DNA of 64,000 nucleotides from Streptomyces sp. Je 1-79 (GTDB lineage: Bacteria; Actinomycetota; Actinomycetes; Streptomycetales; Streptomycetaceae), in NCBI RefSeq assembly GCF_025195125.1, contig NZ_JAMGSL010000008.1:125627-189626 (forward strand), given 5' to 3'. How positions within the stretch are numbered: position 1 is the first letter of the stretch; each line of letters opens with the position of its first letter. The notes beneath the pieces are model-generated. The model did not search any database and was not told the origin of the DNA. It worked only from the letters and a program-made list of their open reading frames with translations. Below, one piece after another: positions 7,469-16,121 of the stretch. A program made the translations under genes and the position numbers.

Positions 7469-9553
7469 GTGAGCACTAAGCCGACCACCACAGACCTCGA
7501 GTGGACCGAATTGGACCAGCGGGCCGTGGACACCGCCCGCATCCTGGCCGCGGACGCCGTACAGAAGGTCGGCAACGGCCATCCCGGTACGGCCATGAGC
7601 CTGGCGCCCGCCGCGTACACCCTCTTCCAGAAGGTGATGCGCCACGACCCCGCCGACCCGGAGTGGGTGGGGCGCGACCGATTCGTGCTCTCCGCCGGCC
7701 ACTCGTCCCTGACCCTCTACACCCAGCTGTACCTGGGGGGCTTCGGGCTCGAGCTGGACGATCTGAAGGCGTTCCGGACCTGGGGCTCGAAGACCCCGGG
7801 CCACCCGGAGTACGGTCACACCGCGGGTGTCGAGACGACGACCGGCCCGCTGGGCCAGGGTGTCGCCAACGCCGTGGGCATGGCGATGGCCGCCCGCTTC
7901 GAGCGCGGACTGTTCGACCCGGAGGCTGCCCCCGGCACCTCGCCGTTCGACCACCGGATCTACGCGATCGCCGGTGACGGCTGCCTCCAGGAGGGCATCT
8001 CCGCCGAGGCGTCCTCGATGGCCGGCCACCAGAAGCTCGGCAACCTGATCCTGCTGTGGGACGACAACCACATCTCGATCGAGGGCGACACCGAGACGGC
8101 CGTGTCCGAGGACACGATGAAGCGGTACGAGGCGTACGGCTGGCACGTCCAGCGCGTCGAGCCGCAGGCCAACGGCGACCTGGACCCGGCGGGTCTGTTC
8201 GCGGCGATCAAGGCCGCGGAGGCCGAGACCGGGCGTCCGTCGTTCATCGCGATGCGCTCGATCATCGCCTGGCCCGCCCCGAACGCCCAGAACACCGAGG
8301 CCGCGCACGGCTCGGCGCTCGGCGACGAGGAGATCGCGGCCACCAAGCGGATCCTCGGCTTCGACCCGGAGCAGACCTTCGAGGTCGCCGACGAGGTCAT
8401 CGGTCACACCCGCTCGCTGGGCGACCGCGGCCGTGAGTCGCGCGCCGCGTGGGAGAAGTCCCTCGCCGAGTGGCGTACGGCCAACCCGGAGCGGGCGGCC
8501 ACGTTCGACCGCATCCAGGCGAACGAGCTGCCCGAGGGCTGGGAGTCGAAGATCCCCGTGTTCGAGGCGGGCAAGGGGATCGCCACCCGCGCCGCGTCCG
8601 GCAAGGTCCTGCAGTCGCTCGGCGCCGTCATCCCGGAGCTGTGGGGCGGCTCGGCCGACCTGGCCGGCTCGAACAACACGACGATCGACAAGACCTCGTC
8701 GTTCCTGCCCGAGGGCAACCCGCTGCCCGAGGCGGACCCGTACGGCCGCACGATCCACTTCGGCATCCGCGAGCACTCCATGGCCGCGGAGATGAACGGC
8801 ATCGCGCTGCACGGCAACACCCGTGTCTACGGCGGCACCTTCCTGGTGTTCTCCGACTACATGCGCAACGCCGTCCGGCTGTCCGCGCTGATGCACCTGC
8901 CGGTGACGTACGTCTGGACCCACGACTCGATCGGTCTGGGCGAGGACGGCCCGACGCACCAGCCGGTGGAGCACCTGGCCTCGCTGCGCGCGATCCCCGG
9001 TCTGAACGTCGTCCGCCCGGCGGACGCCAACGAGACGGCCATCGCCTGGCGCGAGATCACCCGGCGCCACACGCGCGTGTTCGGCAAGGGCGCCCCGCAC
9101 GGCCTCGCGCTGACCCGTCAGGGTGTGCCGACGTACGACTGGAACGACGACGCCGCCAAGGGTGGCTACGTCCTGTTCGAGGCGGACGGCGACGCCCAGG
9201 TCGTGCTGATCGGCACCGGCTCCGAGGTGCACGTGGCCGTCGAGGCCCGGGAGCAGCTCCAGGCCGCCGGCATCCCGACCCGTGTGGTCTCGATGCCGTC
9301 CGTCGAGTGGTTCGAGGAGCAGGACCAGGCGTACAAGGACTCCGTCCTGCCGCCGTCGGTCAAGGCGCGTGTGGCCGTCGAGGCCGGTGTGGGTCTCACC
9401 TGGCACAAGTACGTCGGCGACGCCGGCCGGATCGTCTCGCTGGAGCACTTCGGTGCCTCCGCCGACGCGAAGGTCCTCTTCCGCGAGTTCGGCTTCACGC
9501 CGGAGGCCGTCGCGGCCGCCGCGCGGGAATCCGTGACCGCCGCCGCGCGCTGA
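7469..9553 (+). CDS. tkt: Transketolase
   Basis: This thiamine-diphosphate enzyme of the non-oxidative pentose phosphate pathway has 694 residues, a normal full length. The substrate-entry region NGHPGTAMSLAP lies near residues 36-47 and the ThDP/Mg motif GDG...N starts at residue 169. The pyrimidine domain includes HFGIREHSMAAEMNG and the LGEDGPTHQPVEHL loop typical of transketolases. The start is a GTG that lies 10-15 nt after GGAGAGGAG. It heads the tkt-tal-zwf-opcA-pgl set, with 31 bp to tal. Confidence 0.97.
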   Translation: MSTKPTTTDLEWTELDQRAVDTARILAADAVQKVGNGHPGTAMSLAPAAYTLFQKVMRHDPADPEWVGRDRFVLSAGHSSLTLYTQLYLGGFGLELDDLKAFRTWGSKTPGHPEYGHTAGVETTTGPLGQGVANAVGMAMAARFERGLFDPEAAPGTSPFDHRIYAIAGDGCLQEGISAEASSMAGHQKLGNLILLWDDNHISIEGDTETAVSEDTMKRYEAYGWHVQRVEPQANGDLDPAGLFAAIKAAEAETGRPSFIAMRSIIAWPAPNAQNTEAAHGSALGDEEIAATKRILGFDPEQTFEVADEVIGHTRSLGDRGRESRAAWEKSLAEWRTANPERAATFDRIQANELPEGWESKIPVFEAGKGIATRAASGKVLQSLGAVIPELWGGSADLAGSNNTTIDKTSSFLPEGNPLPEADPYGRTIHFGIREHSMAAEMNGIALHGNTRVYGGTFLVFSDYMRNAVRLSALMHLPVTYVWTHDSIGLGEDGPTHQPVEHLASLRAIPGLNVVRPADANETAIAWREITRRHTRVFGKGAPHGLALTRQGVPTYDWNDDAAKGGYVLFEADGDAQVVLIGTGSEVHVAVEAREQLQAAGIPTRVVSMPSVEWFEEQDQAYKDSVLPPSVKARVAVEAGVGLTWHKYVGDAGRIVSLEHFGASADAKVLFREFGFTPEAVAAAARESVTAAAR

Positions 9554-9584
9554 CGTCCATAGACACGAATTTGGAGAACCTCTC

Positions 9585-10703
9585 ATGACAGACGCTCTCA
9601 AGCGCCTCTCCGACGAAGGCGTCGCGATCTGGCTCGACGACCTCTCGCGCCAGCGGATCACGTCCGGAAACCTGGCCGAGCTCATCGACCAGCAGCACGT
9701 GGTGGGTGTGACCACCAACCCGTCCATCTTCCAGAAGGCGATCTCGGAGGGCCACGGTTACGACCAGCAGCTCGCCGACCTCGCCGCGCGCAAGGTGACC
9801 GTGGAAGAAGCCATCCGCATGATCACGACGGCTGACGTGAGGGACGCCGCCGACATCCTGCGCCCGGTCTTCGACTCCACGGACGGCCAGGACGGCCGGG
9901 TGTCGATCGAGGTCGACCCCCGTCTGGCGCACAACACGGCGGCCACCATCGCCGAGGCCAAGCAGCTGGCCTGGCTGGTGGACCGTCCCAACACGCTCAT
10001 CAAGATCCCGGCCACCAAGGCGGGTCTGCCGGCGATCACCGAGGTCATCGGCCTCGGCATCAGCGTCAACGTGACGCTGATCTTCTCGCTGGAGCGCTAC
10101 CGCGCGGTCATGGACGCCTACCTGGCCGGCCTGGAGAAGGCCCGCGAGCGCGGCCTCGACCTCTCCAAGATCCACTCGGTGGCCTCCTTCTTCGTCTCCC
10201 GTGTGGACTCGGAGATCGACAAGCGCCTGAACGCCGTCGGCACGGACGAGGCCAAGGCGCTCAAGGGCAAGGCGGCGCTCGCCAACGCCCGACTGGCCTA
10301 CGAGGCGTTCGAAGAGGTGTTCTCCGGCGACCGCTGGGCCGCCCTGGACAAGGCGCAGGCCAACAAGCAGCGTCCGCTGTGGGCCTCGACCGGCGTCAAG
10401 GACCCGGCGTACAAGGACACCCTGTACGTGGTGGACCTGGTCGCGCCCGGCACGGTCAACACCATGCCCGAGGCGACCATGGAGGCCACCGCCGACCACG
10501 GCGAGGTCACCGGCGACACCGTGCGCGGCACCTACGAGCAGTCCCGCGCCGAGCTGGAGGCCGTCGAGAAGCTCGGCATCAGCTACGACGACGTGGTACA
10601 GCTGCTTGAGGACGAGGGCGTCGAGAAGTTCGAGGCGTCCTGGAACGACCTGCTCAAGTCGACCGAGGCGGAGCTTCAGCGCCTCGCACCTTCGGAGGCG
10701 TAA
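9585..10703 (+). CDS. tal: Transaldolase
   Basis: It catalyses dihydroxyacetone transfer between sedoheptulose-7-phosphate and glyceraldehyde-3-phosphate. At 372 residues it matches the longer actinobacterial/cyanobacterial subfamily. It shows VTTNPSIFQKAI near the N-terminus and the Schiff-base lysine segment TLIKIPATKAG. The start ATG follows ttggagaacc. zwf begins 5 nt after the stop, so co-translation is likely. Confidence 0.96.
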   Translation: MTDALKRLSDEGVAIWLDDLSRQRITSGNLAELIDQQHVVGVTTNPSIFQKAISEGHGYDQQLADLAARKVTVEEAIRMITTADVRDAADILRPVFDSTDGQDGRVSIEVDPRLAHNTAATIAEAKQLAWLVDRPNTLIKIPATKAGLPAITEVIGLGISVNVTLIFSLERYRAVMDAYLAGLEKARERGLDLSKIHSVASFFVSRVDSEIDKRLNAVGTDEAKALKGKAALANARLAYEAFEEVFSGDRWAALDKAQANKQRPLWASTGVKDPAYKDTLYVVDLVAPGTVNTMPEATMEATADHGEVTGDTVRGTYEQSRAELEAVEKLGISYDDVVQLLEDEGVEKFEASWNDLLKSTEAELQRLAPSEA

Positions 10704-10708
10704 GCACT

Positions 10709-12241
10709 TTGAGCGCAGTCCACGGAGCCAACCCGCTCCGTGACGCCGCAGACCGACGGCTCCCGCGTATCGCGGGGCCGTCGGGTCTGGTGATCTTCGG
10801 TGTCACGGGCGATTTGTCCCGTAAGAAGCTGATGCCTGCCGTCTACGACCTGGCCAACCGCGGCCTGCTGCCGCCGGGCTTCTCGCTCATCGGCTTCGCC
10901 CGCCGCGAGTGGCAGGACGAGGACTTCGCGCAGGAGGTCTACGAGGCCGTCAAGCAGCACGCCCGCACCCCGTTCCGCGAGGAGGTGTGGCAGCAGCTGA
11001 TCCAGGGGATGCGCTTCGTCCAGGGCGACTTCGACGACGACGACGCCTTCGACCAGCTGAAGACCACCATCGAGGAGCTGGACAAGGCGCAGGGCACGGG
11101 CGGAAACTTCGCGTTCTACCTCTCCGTGCCGCCGAAGTTCTTCCCGCTCGTCGTCCAGCAGCTGAAGAAGCACGGCCTGGCCGACCAGAAGAACGGCTCC
11201 TGGCGCCGTGCGGTCATCGAGAAGCCCTTCGGGCACGACCTGGTCTCCGCCAAGGAGCTCAACGAGGTCGTCCACGAGGTCTTCCCGCCCGACGCGGTCT
11301 TCCGGATCGACCACTACCTGGGCAAGGAGACCGTCCAGAACATCCTGGCGCTCCGCTTCGCCAACACCCTCTTCGAGCCGATCTGGAACCGGTCGTACGT
11401 CGACCACGTGCAGATCACCATGGCCGAGGACATCGGCATCGGCGGCCGTGCCGGCTACTACGACGGCATCGGCGCCGCCCGTGACGTCATCCAGAACCAC
11501 CTCCTCCAGCTGCTCGCGCTGACCGCGATGGAGGAGCCCGCCTCCTTCGACGCGGACGCGCTCGCGGCCGAGAAGACCAAGGTGCTCGGCGCGGTGAAGC
11601 TGCCGAAGGACCTGGGTGCCTCGACCGTGCGCGGCCAGTACGCACCGGGATGGCAGGGCGGCGCCAAGGCCGTCGGCTATCTGCAGGAGGACGGGATCGA
11701 CCCCAAGTCGAAGACCGACACCTTCGCGGCCATCAAGGTGGAGATCGACAACCGCCGCTGGGCGGGCGTCCCCTTCTACCTCCGTACGGGCAAGCGGCTC
11801 GGCCGCCGCGTCACCGAGATCGCGGTGGTCTTCCAGCGCGCGCCCCACTCCCCGTTCGACAAGACGGCGACGGAGGAGCTGGGCCAGAACGCCCTGGTCA
11901 TCCGTGTCCAGCCGGACGAGGGCGTGACCATGCGGTTCGGCTCCAAGGTGCCGGGCACCTCGATGGAGGTCCGGGACGTGTCGATGGACTTCGCCTACGG
12001 CGAGTCCTTCACGGAGTCCAGCCCCGAGGCGTACGAGCGGCTCATCCTCGATGTGCTGCTCGGCGACTCGAACCTCTTCCCGCGCGTCGAGGAGGTCGAG
12101 CTGTCCTGGAAGATCCTCGACCCGATCGAGCAGTACTGGGACCAGCACGGCAAGCCCGCGCAGTACCAGTCCGGGACCTGGGGTCCGGTCGAGGCGGACG
12201 AAATGCTCGCACGAGACGGACGGAGCTGGCGCCGGCCATGA
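10709..12241 (+). CDS. zwf: Glucose-6-phosphate 1-dehydrogenase
   Basis: This is the entry enzyme of the oxidative pentose phosphate pathway (510 residues). The dinucleotide-binding motif GVTGDLSRKK lies near residue 35 and the substrate/active-site signature RIDHYLGKE is in the middle of the protein. The start is a rare TTG at 10709, supported by GGAGG that overlaps the end of tal 10 nt upstream. The stop overlaps the opcA ATG by 4 nt, consistent with OpcA being its assembly partner. Confidence 0.96.
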   Translation: MSAVHGANPLRDAADRRLPRIAGPSGLVIFGVTGDLSRKKLMPAVYDLANRGLLPPGFSLIGFARREWQDEDFAQEVYEAVKQHARTPFREEVWQQLIQGMRFVQGDFDDDDAFDQLKTTIEELDKAQGTGGNFAFYLSVPPKFFPLVVQQLKKHGLADQKNGSWRRAVIEKPFGHDLVSAKELNEVVHEVFPPDAVFRIDHYLGKETVQNILALRFANTLFEPIWNRSYVDHVQITMAEDIGIGGRAGYYDGIGAARDVIQNHLLQLLALTAMEEPASFDADALAAEKTKVLGAVKLPKDLGASTVRGQYAPGWQGGAKAVGYLQEDGIDPKSKTDTFAAIKVEIDNRRWAGVPFYLRTGKRLGRRVTEIAVVFQRAPHSPFDKTATEELGQNALVIRVQPDEGVTMRFGSKVPGTSMEVRDVSMDFAYGESFTESSPEAYERLILDVLLGDSNLFPRVEEVELSWKILDPIEQYWDQHGKPAQYQSGTWGPVEADEMLARDGRSWRRP

Positions 12242-13293
12242 AGACCGACCTCACGGACACCACGTCCAGCAAGATCAACAAGGCGCTGGTGCTCGGGCGG
12301 CGTGCCATCGGCACGCCCGCCGTCGGCATGGTGCTCACCCTCGTCATCGTCACCGACGAGGAGAACGCCTACGACGCGCTCAAGGCGGCCAACGACGCGT
12401 CCCGCGAGCACCCCTCGCGGACGCTGGTCGTCATCAAGCGGGTCTCGCGTTCGCCGCGCGACCGCGCCAAGGCCAGGCTCGACGCCGAGGTCCGCCTCGG
12501 CGCCGACGCCAGCACGGGCGAAACGGTTGTCCTCCGGCTGTACGGCGAGGTCGTCGACCATGCCCAGTCGGTGGTCCTCCCCCTGCTCCTGCCGGACGCG
12601 CCCGTCGTCGTCTGGTGGCCGGTCAACGCCCCGTCCGACCCGGCGAACGACCCGCTGGGCGCCCTCGCCCAGCGCCGGGTGACCGACACGTACTCCGCCG
12701 AACAGCCGATACACGAGCTGACCGGTCGGGCGGACAACTACACCCCGGGCGACACGGATCTGGCCTGGACCCGGATCACCCCGTGGCGTTCGATGCTCGC
12801 CGCCGCGCTCGACCAGGTCGTGTGCGAGGTCACCTCGGCCGAGGTGGAGGGCGAGGAGTTCAACCCGAGCGTCGAACTGCTCGCCATGTGGCTGGCGGAC
12901 CGGCTGAAGGTTCCGGTGCGCCGGTCCGTGTCGGCGGGTCCCGGGCTCACCTCCGTACGGATGGAGTCCTCGTTCGGACCGATCGTCCTCGACCGGCCCG
13001 ACGGCTCGCTGGCGACGCTCTCCATCCAGGGGCAGCCGGACCGTGGCGTGGCGCTCAAGCGCCGCGAGACGGCCGAGCTGATCGCGGAGGAGCTGCGTCG
13101 GCTCGACCCGGACGACACCTACGCCTCGGCGCTGCGGTACGGGGTCGACCGGCTGGACGAGGAGGCCGCGTTGACGGCCCCCGCGGCGGCGGCCCCGGCC
13201 GCCGACGAGGCGAAGGCGGCGCCCGTCGCGGCGGCCGAGCCCGCCGCTCGCGCCCCGAAGAAGGCCCCGGCCAAGAAGGCGGCGGCCAAGTGA
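12238..13293 (+). CDS. opcA: Glucose-6-phosphate dehydrogenase assembly protein OpcA
   Basis: It is the actinobacterial/cyanobacterial factor needed for active Zwf oligomers. The 351-residue protein starts at the ATG overlapping the zwf stop (ATGA). It has the OpcA core, with VVWWPVNAPSDPANDPLGALAQRR and ADNYTPGDTDLAWTRITPWR as recognisable blocks. The last about 40 residues form a low-complexity Ala/Lys/Pro tail (PKKAPAKKAAAK at the very end) that is not part of the family core. The stop overlaps the pgl GTG. Confidence 0.94.
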   Translation: MKTDLTDTTSSKINKALVLGRRAIGTPAVGMVLTLVIVTDEENAYDALKAANDASREHPSRTLVVIKRVSRSPRDRAKARLDAEVRLGADASTGETVVLRLYGEVVDHAQSVVLPLLLPDAPVVVWWPVNAPSDPANDPLGALAQRRVTDTYSAEQPIHELTGRADNYTPGDTDLAWTRITPWRSMLAAALDQVVCEVTSAEVEGEEFNPSVELLAMWLADRLKVPVRRSVSAGPGLTSVRMESSFGPIVLDRPDGSLATLSIQGQPDRGVALKRRETAELIAEELRRLDPDDTYASALRYGVDRLDEEAALTAPAAAAPAADEAKAAPVAAAEPAARAPKKAPAKKAAAK

Positions 13294-14072
13294 GCGCTCC
13301 CCAGCTCGTCGTCCACCGCGACAAGGAGCTGATGGCCCAGGCCGCGGCGGCCCGGCTGATCACGCGGATCGTGGACGCCCAGGCCGCCCGCGGCACGGCG
13401 TCCGTGGTCCTCACGGGCGGCCGCAACGGCAACGGGCTGCTCGCGGCGCTCCGTTCGGCCCCCGCGCGGGACGCGATCGACTGGTCGCGGCTCGATCTGT
13501 GGTGGAGCGACGAGCGTTTCCTGCCCGAGGGCGACCCGGAGCGCAATGTCACCCAGGCCCGCGAGGCGCTGCTCGACAGCGTCCCGCTGGACCCGGCGCG
13601 GGTGCACGCGATGCCGGCTTCGGGCGGGCGGTTCGGCAGCGACGTCGACGCAGCCGCGGCCTCCTACGCGGCCGAACTGGCCGCTGCCGCCGGTCCGGAG
13701 GACCATGCCGCGGTGCCGAGCTTCGACGTGCTCATGCTGGGCGTCGGGCCGGACACGCACGTGGCCTCGCTCTTCCCGGAGCTCCCGGCCGTCCGCGAGA
13801 CCGAGCGCACGGTGGTGGGGGTGCACGGCGCGCCCAAGCCGCCGCCGACCCGCGTCTCGCTGACGCTGCCGGCGATCCGTGCCGCGCGTGAGGTCTGGCT
13901 GCTCGCGGCCGGCGAGGACAAGGCGAAGGCCGCGGCGATGGCGCTGTCGGGGGCGGGCGAGATCCAGGCCCCGGCGGCGGGCGCCTACGGTCGCTCGCGC
14001 ACGCTGTGGCTGCTCGACGCCGCGGCGGCCTCGGAGCTGCCGCGCGATCTGTATCCGCCGGCCTCGGCCTGA
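13290..14072 (+). CDS. pgl: 6-phosphogluconolactonase
   Basis: It hydrolyses 6-phosphogluconolactone, the product of Zwf. The 260-residue protein belongs to the DevB/SOL (NagB-like) family and shows VVLTGGRNGNGLL, LWWSDERFLPEGDPERN and LMLGVGPDTHVASLFP. In the usual family text the last of these reads GxGxDGHxASLFP, so the usual Asp/Gly pair is changed to PDT here, as in some actinobacteria. The GTG at 13290 overlaps the opcA stop (GTGA), which is the third coupled junction in the operon. Confidence 0.94.
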   Translation: MSAPQLVVHRDKELMAQAAAARLITRIVDAQAARGTASVVLTGGRNGNGLLAALRSAPARDAIDWSRLDLWWSDERFLPEGDPERNVTQAREALLDSVPLDPARVHAMPASGGRFGSDVDAAAASYAAELAAAAGPEDHAAVPSFDVLMLGVGPDTHVASLFPELPAVRETERTVVGVHGAPKPPPTRVSLTLPAIRAAREVWLLAAGEDKAKAAAMALSGAGEIQAPAAGAYGRSRTLWLLDAAAASELPRDLYPPASA

Positions 14073-14085
14073 CGGACGCCTGACG

Positions 14086-14117
14086 AGGCCCGGTTCACCG
14101 CACGGTGGACCGGGCCT
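14086..14117. terminator. Bidirectional terminator between pgl and the PH-domain operon
   Basis: A 14-bp stem with one G-T mismatch surrounds a CA loop. The minus-strand stop codon (14095-14097) of the PH-domain gene lies inside the stem, so the same hairpin serves both convergent operons. Confidence 0.7.
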
Positions 14118-15621
14118 CCGGCGTCTGCCGTACGCCTTCCAGGAAGGGAGCGAGCAGGTCAGGCACCGCGTCGGCGGCGAAGGTCAGCCCCTCGTCCTGC
14201 CCGGCGTCGTGGACGGCGTACGCGCCCGTGCCCGCCGCGGTCGTCGCGGTGAGCGTCAACAGGCCGGCGCGGCGCTGGAAGTACGACTGCTTGACCGTCC
14301 ATCCGATGACGCCGCCGCGCTGGAGGGCGACCGTGGTCCGGCGGACCGTGCCGGACCGGGCCACCAGGTAGTCGCCGATGACGCCGTGTCCGAGGTTGCG
14401 GTGGGCATCGAGCGCGAACACCACGGCGAGCGGGCCGAGGACGAGGGCGCAGCCGGCGGCCACGTACAGCAGGACGGGCGTGAGCAGGGCTCCGAGGAGG
14501 GCGAGGACCGCGGTGGGCGTGAGGGCGCTCCACAGCGCCCAGCGCAGCCGCCGGGTGCGGGCGGCGCGGGGGTGGACGGTGAGCGGCGCGCTCGTCGGGG
14601 GCTCGGGCTCCCGGAGCACCTGCGCGGCGACCCGGTCGGCGACCTCGCGGGGCGCCGCGGGCAGCAGGGTCTTGTGGTCGGCGTGCTCGTCCTCCTCGCC
14701 CTCGGCGATGCCGGTGGCGACGGCGTCGACGCGGGCGGCGCGGCACATCCGTACGCCCAGCGGCTCGACCAGTTCGACACCGCGCAGGCGGCGTTCCTCG
14801 ATGGAGATCGAGCGGGCGGTGAACAGTCCGCGGCGGACCCTGAGAGTGCCGCCCGGCTCGCGCTCCAGGCGGTAGTTCCACCACATCTCGACCCAGAGGC
14901 CGAGCGCGCCGACGGTGCCGGCGAGGGCGGCCAGCGCGGTGAGGACGAGGATCATGGAGAGGATCGAGGTGTCCTCGAAGCGGTCCCCTATCCAGTCGAT
15001 GACCTCCCGCTGGGCGCCGAACCACTCGCTGACCTGCATCACGGCGCCGGCCGCCGCGCCGCCGAAGACCACGGCGACGAAGGAGACCGGGGCGTAGCGG
15101 ATCCAGCGCGGGTCGAGTTCGGCGAGCGAGCCGTCGTGGCGGGTGTCCTCGGCGCCGGCCGGCGTCCGGTCGAGCAGTTCGCGGCGGAGCCGTTCCCCCT
15201 CGGCCCGGGAGACCGGGTCGAGTTCGAGGGCGGACTCGCCGCCGGCGTGGTGCTCGCCGGTGCCGATGCGGACCTTGACCAGGCCGAGGAGGCGCAGCAG
15301 CGGGTGGGCGGTCAGGTCGACGCTGCGGATGCGTTCGCGGGCCAGCGAGCGGCGTTTGACCAGCAGGAGCCCGGTGTGGAGTTCGGCGCGCTCGGCGCCG
15401 ATGCGGTAGCGGGTGCGCCGCCAGCGGACGTGGTCGGCCGCCGAGCCGCCGCCGATGACGAGGGCCGCCCCGGCGAGGATCCAGCCGGCGGCCCGCACGG
15501 CGGGCATGCTGTCGCTCAGGGCGAAGAAGGCGGGCAGGGCGCCGCCCCCGGCGACGCCGGCCAGGACGACGGCGGTGACGAGGACCGTACGGCGGTCCAG
15601 GCGACGCCAGTCCTCGCTCAT
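14095..15621 (-). CDS. Large PH-domain (bPH2/YdbT-like) membrane protein
   Basis: This 508-residue membrane protein contains repeated bacterial PH domains of the DUF304/bPH2 type. Two N-terminal helices (VLVTAVVLAGVAGG; AGWILAGAALVIGG) precede the first PH block (RYRIGAERAELHTGLLLVKRRSLARERIRSVDL). A further helix pair precedes a second block (LRVRRGLFTARSISIEERRLRGVELV) and a third (VARSGTVRRTTVALQRGGVIGW). The repeated phrase xRxGLxxxxRxxIxxxRIxxV is diagnostic. The ATG at 15621 overlaps the preceding PH gene stop, so the two are likely one complex, as in Bacillus YdbS/YdbT. Those are implicated in antimicrobial tolerance, and the role here is unproven. Confidence 0.82.
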   Translation of the reverse strand: MSEDWRRLDRRTVLVTAVVLAGVAGGGALPAFFALSDSMPAVRAAGWILAGAALVIGGGSAADHVRWRRTRYRIGAERAELHTGLLLVKRRSLARERIRSVDLTAHPLLRLLGLVKVRIGTGEHHAGGESALELDPVSRAEGERLRRELLDRTPAGAEDTRHDGSLAELDPRWIRYAPVSFVAVVFGGAAAGAVMQVSEWFGAQREVIDWIGDRFEDTSILSMILVLTALAALAGTVGALGLWVEMWWNYRLEREPGGTLRVRRGLFTARSISIEERRLRGVELVEPLGVRMCRAARVDAVATGIAEGEEDEHADHKTLLPAAPREVADRVAAQVLREPEPPTSAPLTVHPRAARTRRLRWALWSALTPTAVLALLGALLTPVLLYVAAGCALVLGPLAVVFALDAHRNLGHGVIGDYLVARSGTVRRTTVALQRGGVIGWTVKQSYFQRRAGLLTLTATTAAGTGAYAVHDAGQDEGLTFAADAVPDLLAPFLEGVRQTPEARSTVR

Positions 15622-16118
15622 GTGGCGTCGCCCGGGGTGGCCTGGGTGATGCGGGTGAGCTTCTCGGCGAGATCCGCGGCGAGTTCGTGGTCGAGGCCCT
15701 CGACGCGGATCGCGCCCTTGGAGGAGGCGGTGGTCACGGTGACCGTGGCGAGCCGGAAGAGCTGCTCCAGCGGCCCCCTGACCGTGTCGACCGTCTGGAT
15801 CCGGGACATGGGCGCGATCCGCCACTCCTGCCAGAAGACCCCGGTGCGGACGTAGACGGCGTCCTCGGTGACCTCCCAGCGGTGGACCCGGAACCACCAG
15901 TGGGGGAAGAACGCGGTACAGGCGAGGCCGCCGGCCGCCAGGACGGCGGCGGGCAGCCAGAGCCAGAAGCGGGCCGGCGCGATGAACGCCCCGAGCACGG
16001 CGAGGACCGTCACCGGCACGGCGGTGGTCACCAGCCACTGGGTGCGCCACCAGCCGACGGCCCGTTCGTTCAGCGTGTTGTTCGGCGGCCGCAGCCGCAC
16101 CGCGTTCTCCCCCGTCAT
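15618..16118 (-). CDS. PH-domain (bPH2/YdbS-like) membrane protein
   Basis: This 166-residue protein has two transmembrane helices (LVTTAVPVTVLAVLGAFIA; WLPAAVLAAGGLACTAFF) followed by one bPH2 domain (TEDAVYVRTGVFWQEWRIAPMSRIQTVD). It overlaps the larger PH protein by 4 nt and starts 3 nt after the pgi stop. The three genes therefore form an operon. Confidence 0.82.
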   Translation of the reverse strand: MTGENAVRLRPPNNTLNERAVGWWRTQWLVTTAVPVTVLAVLGAFIAPARFWLWLPAAVLAAGGLACTAFFPHWWFRVHRWEVTEDAVYVRTGVFWQEWRIAPMSRIQTVDTVRGPLEQLFRLATVTVTTASSKGAIRVEGLDHELAADLAEKLTRITQATPGDAT

Positions 16119-16121
16119 CGG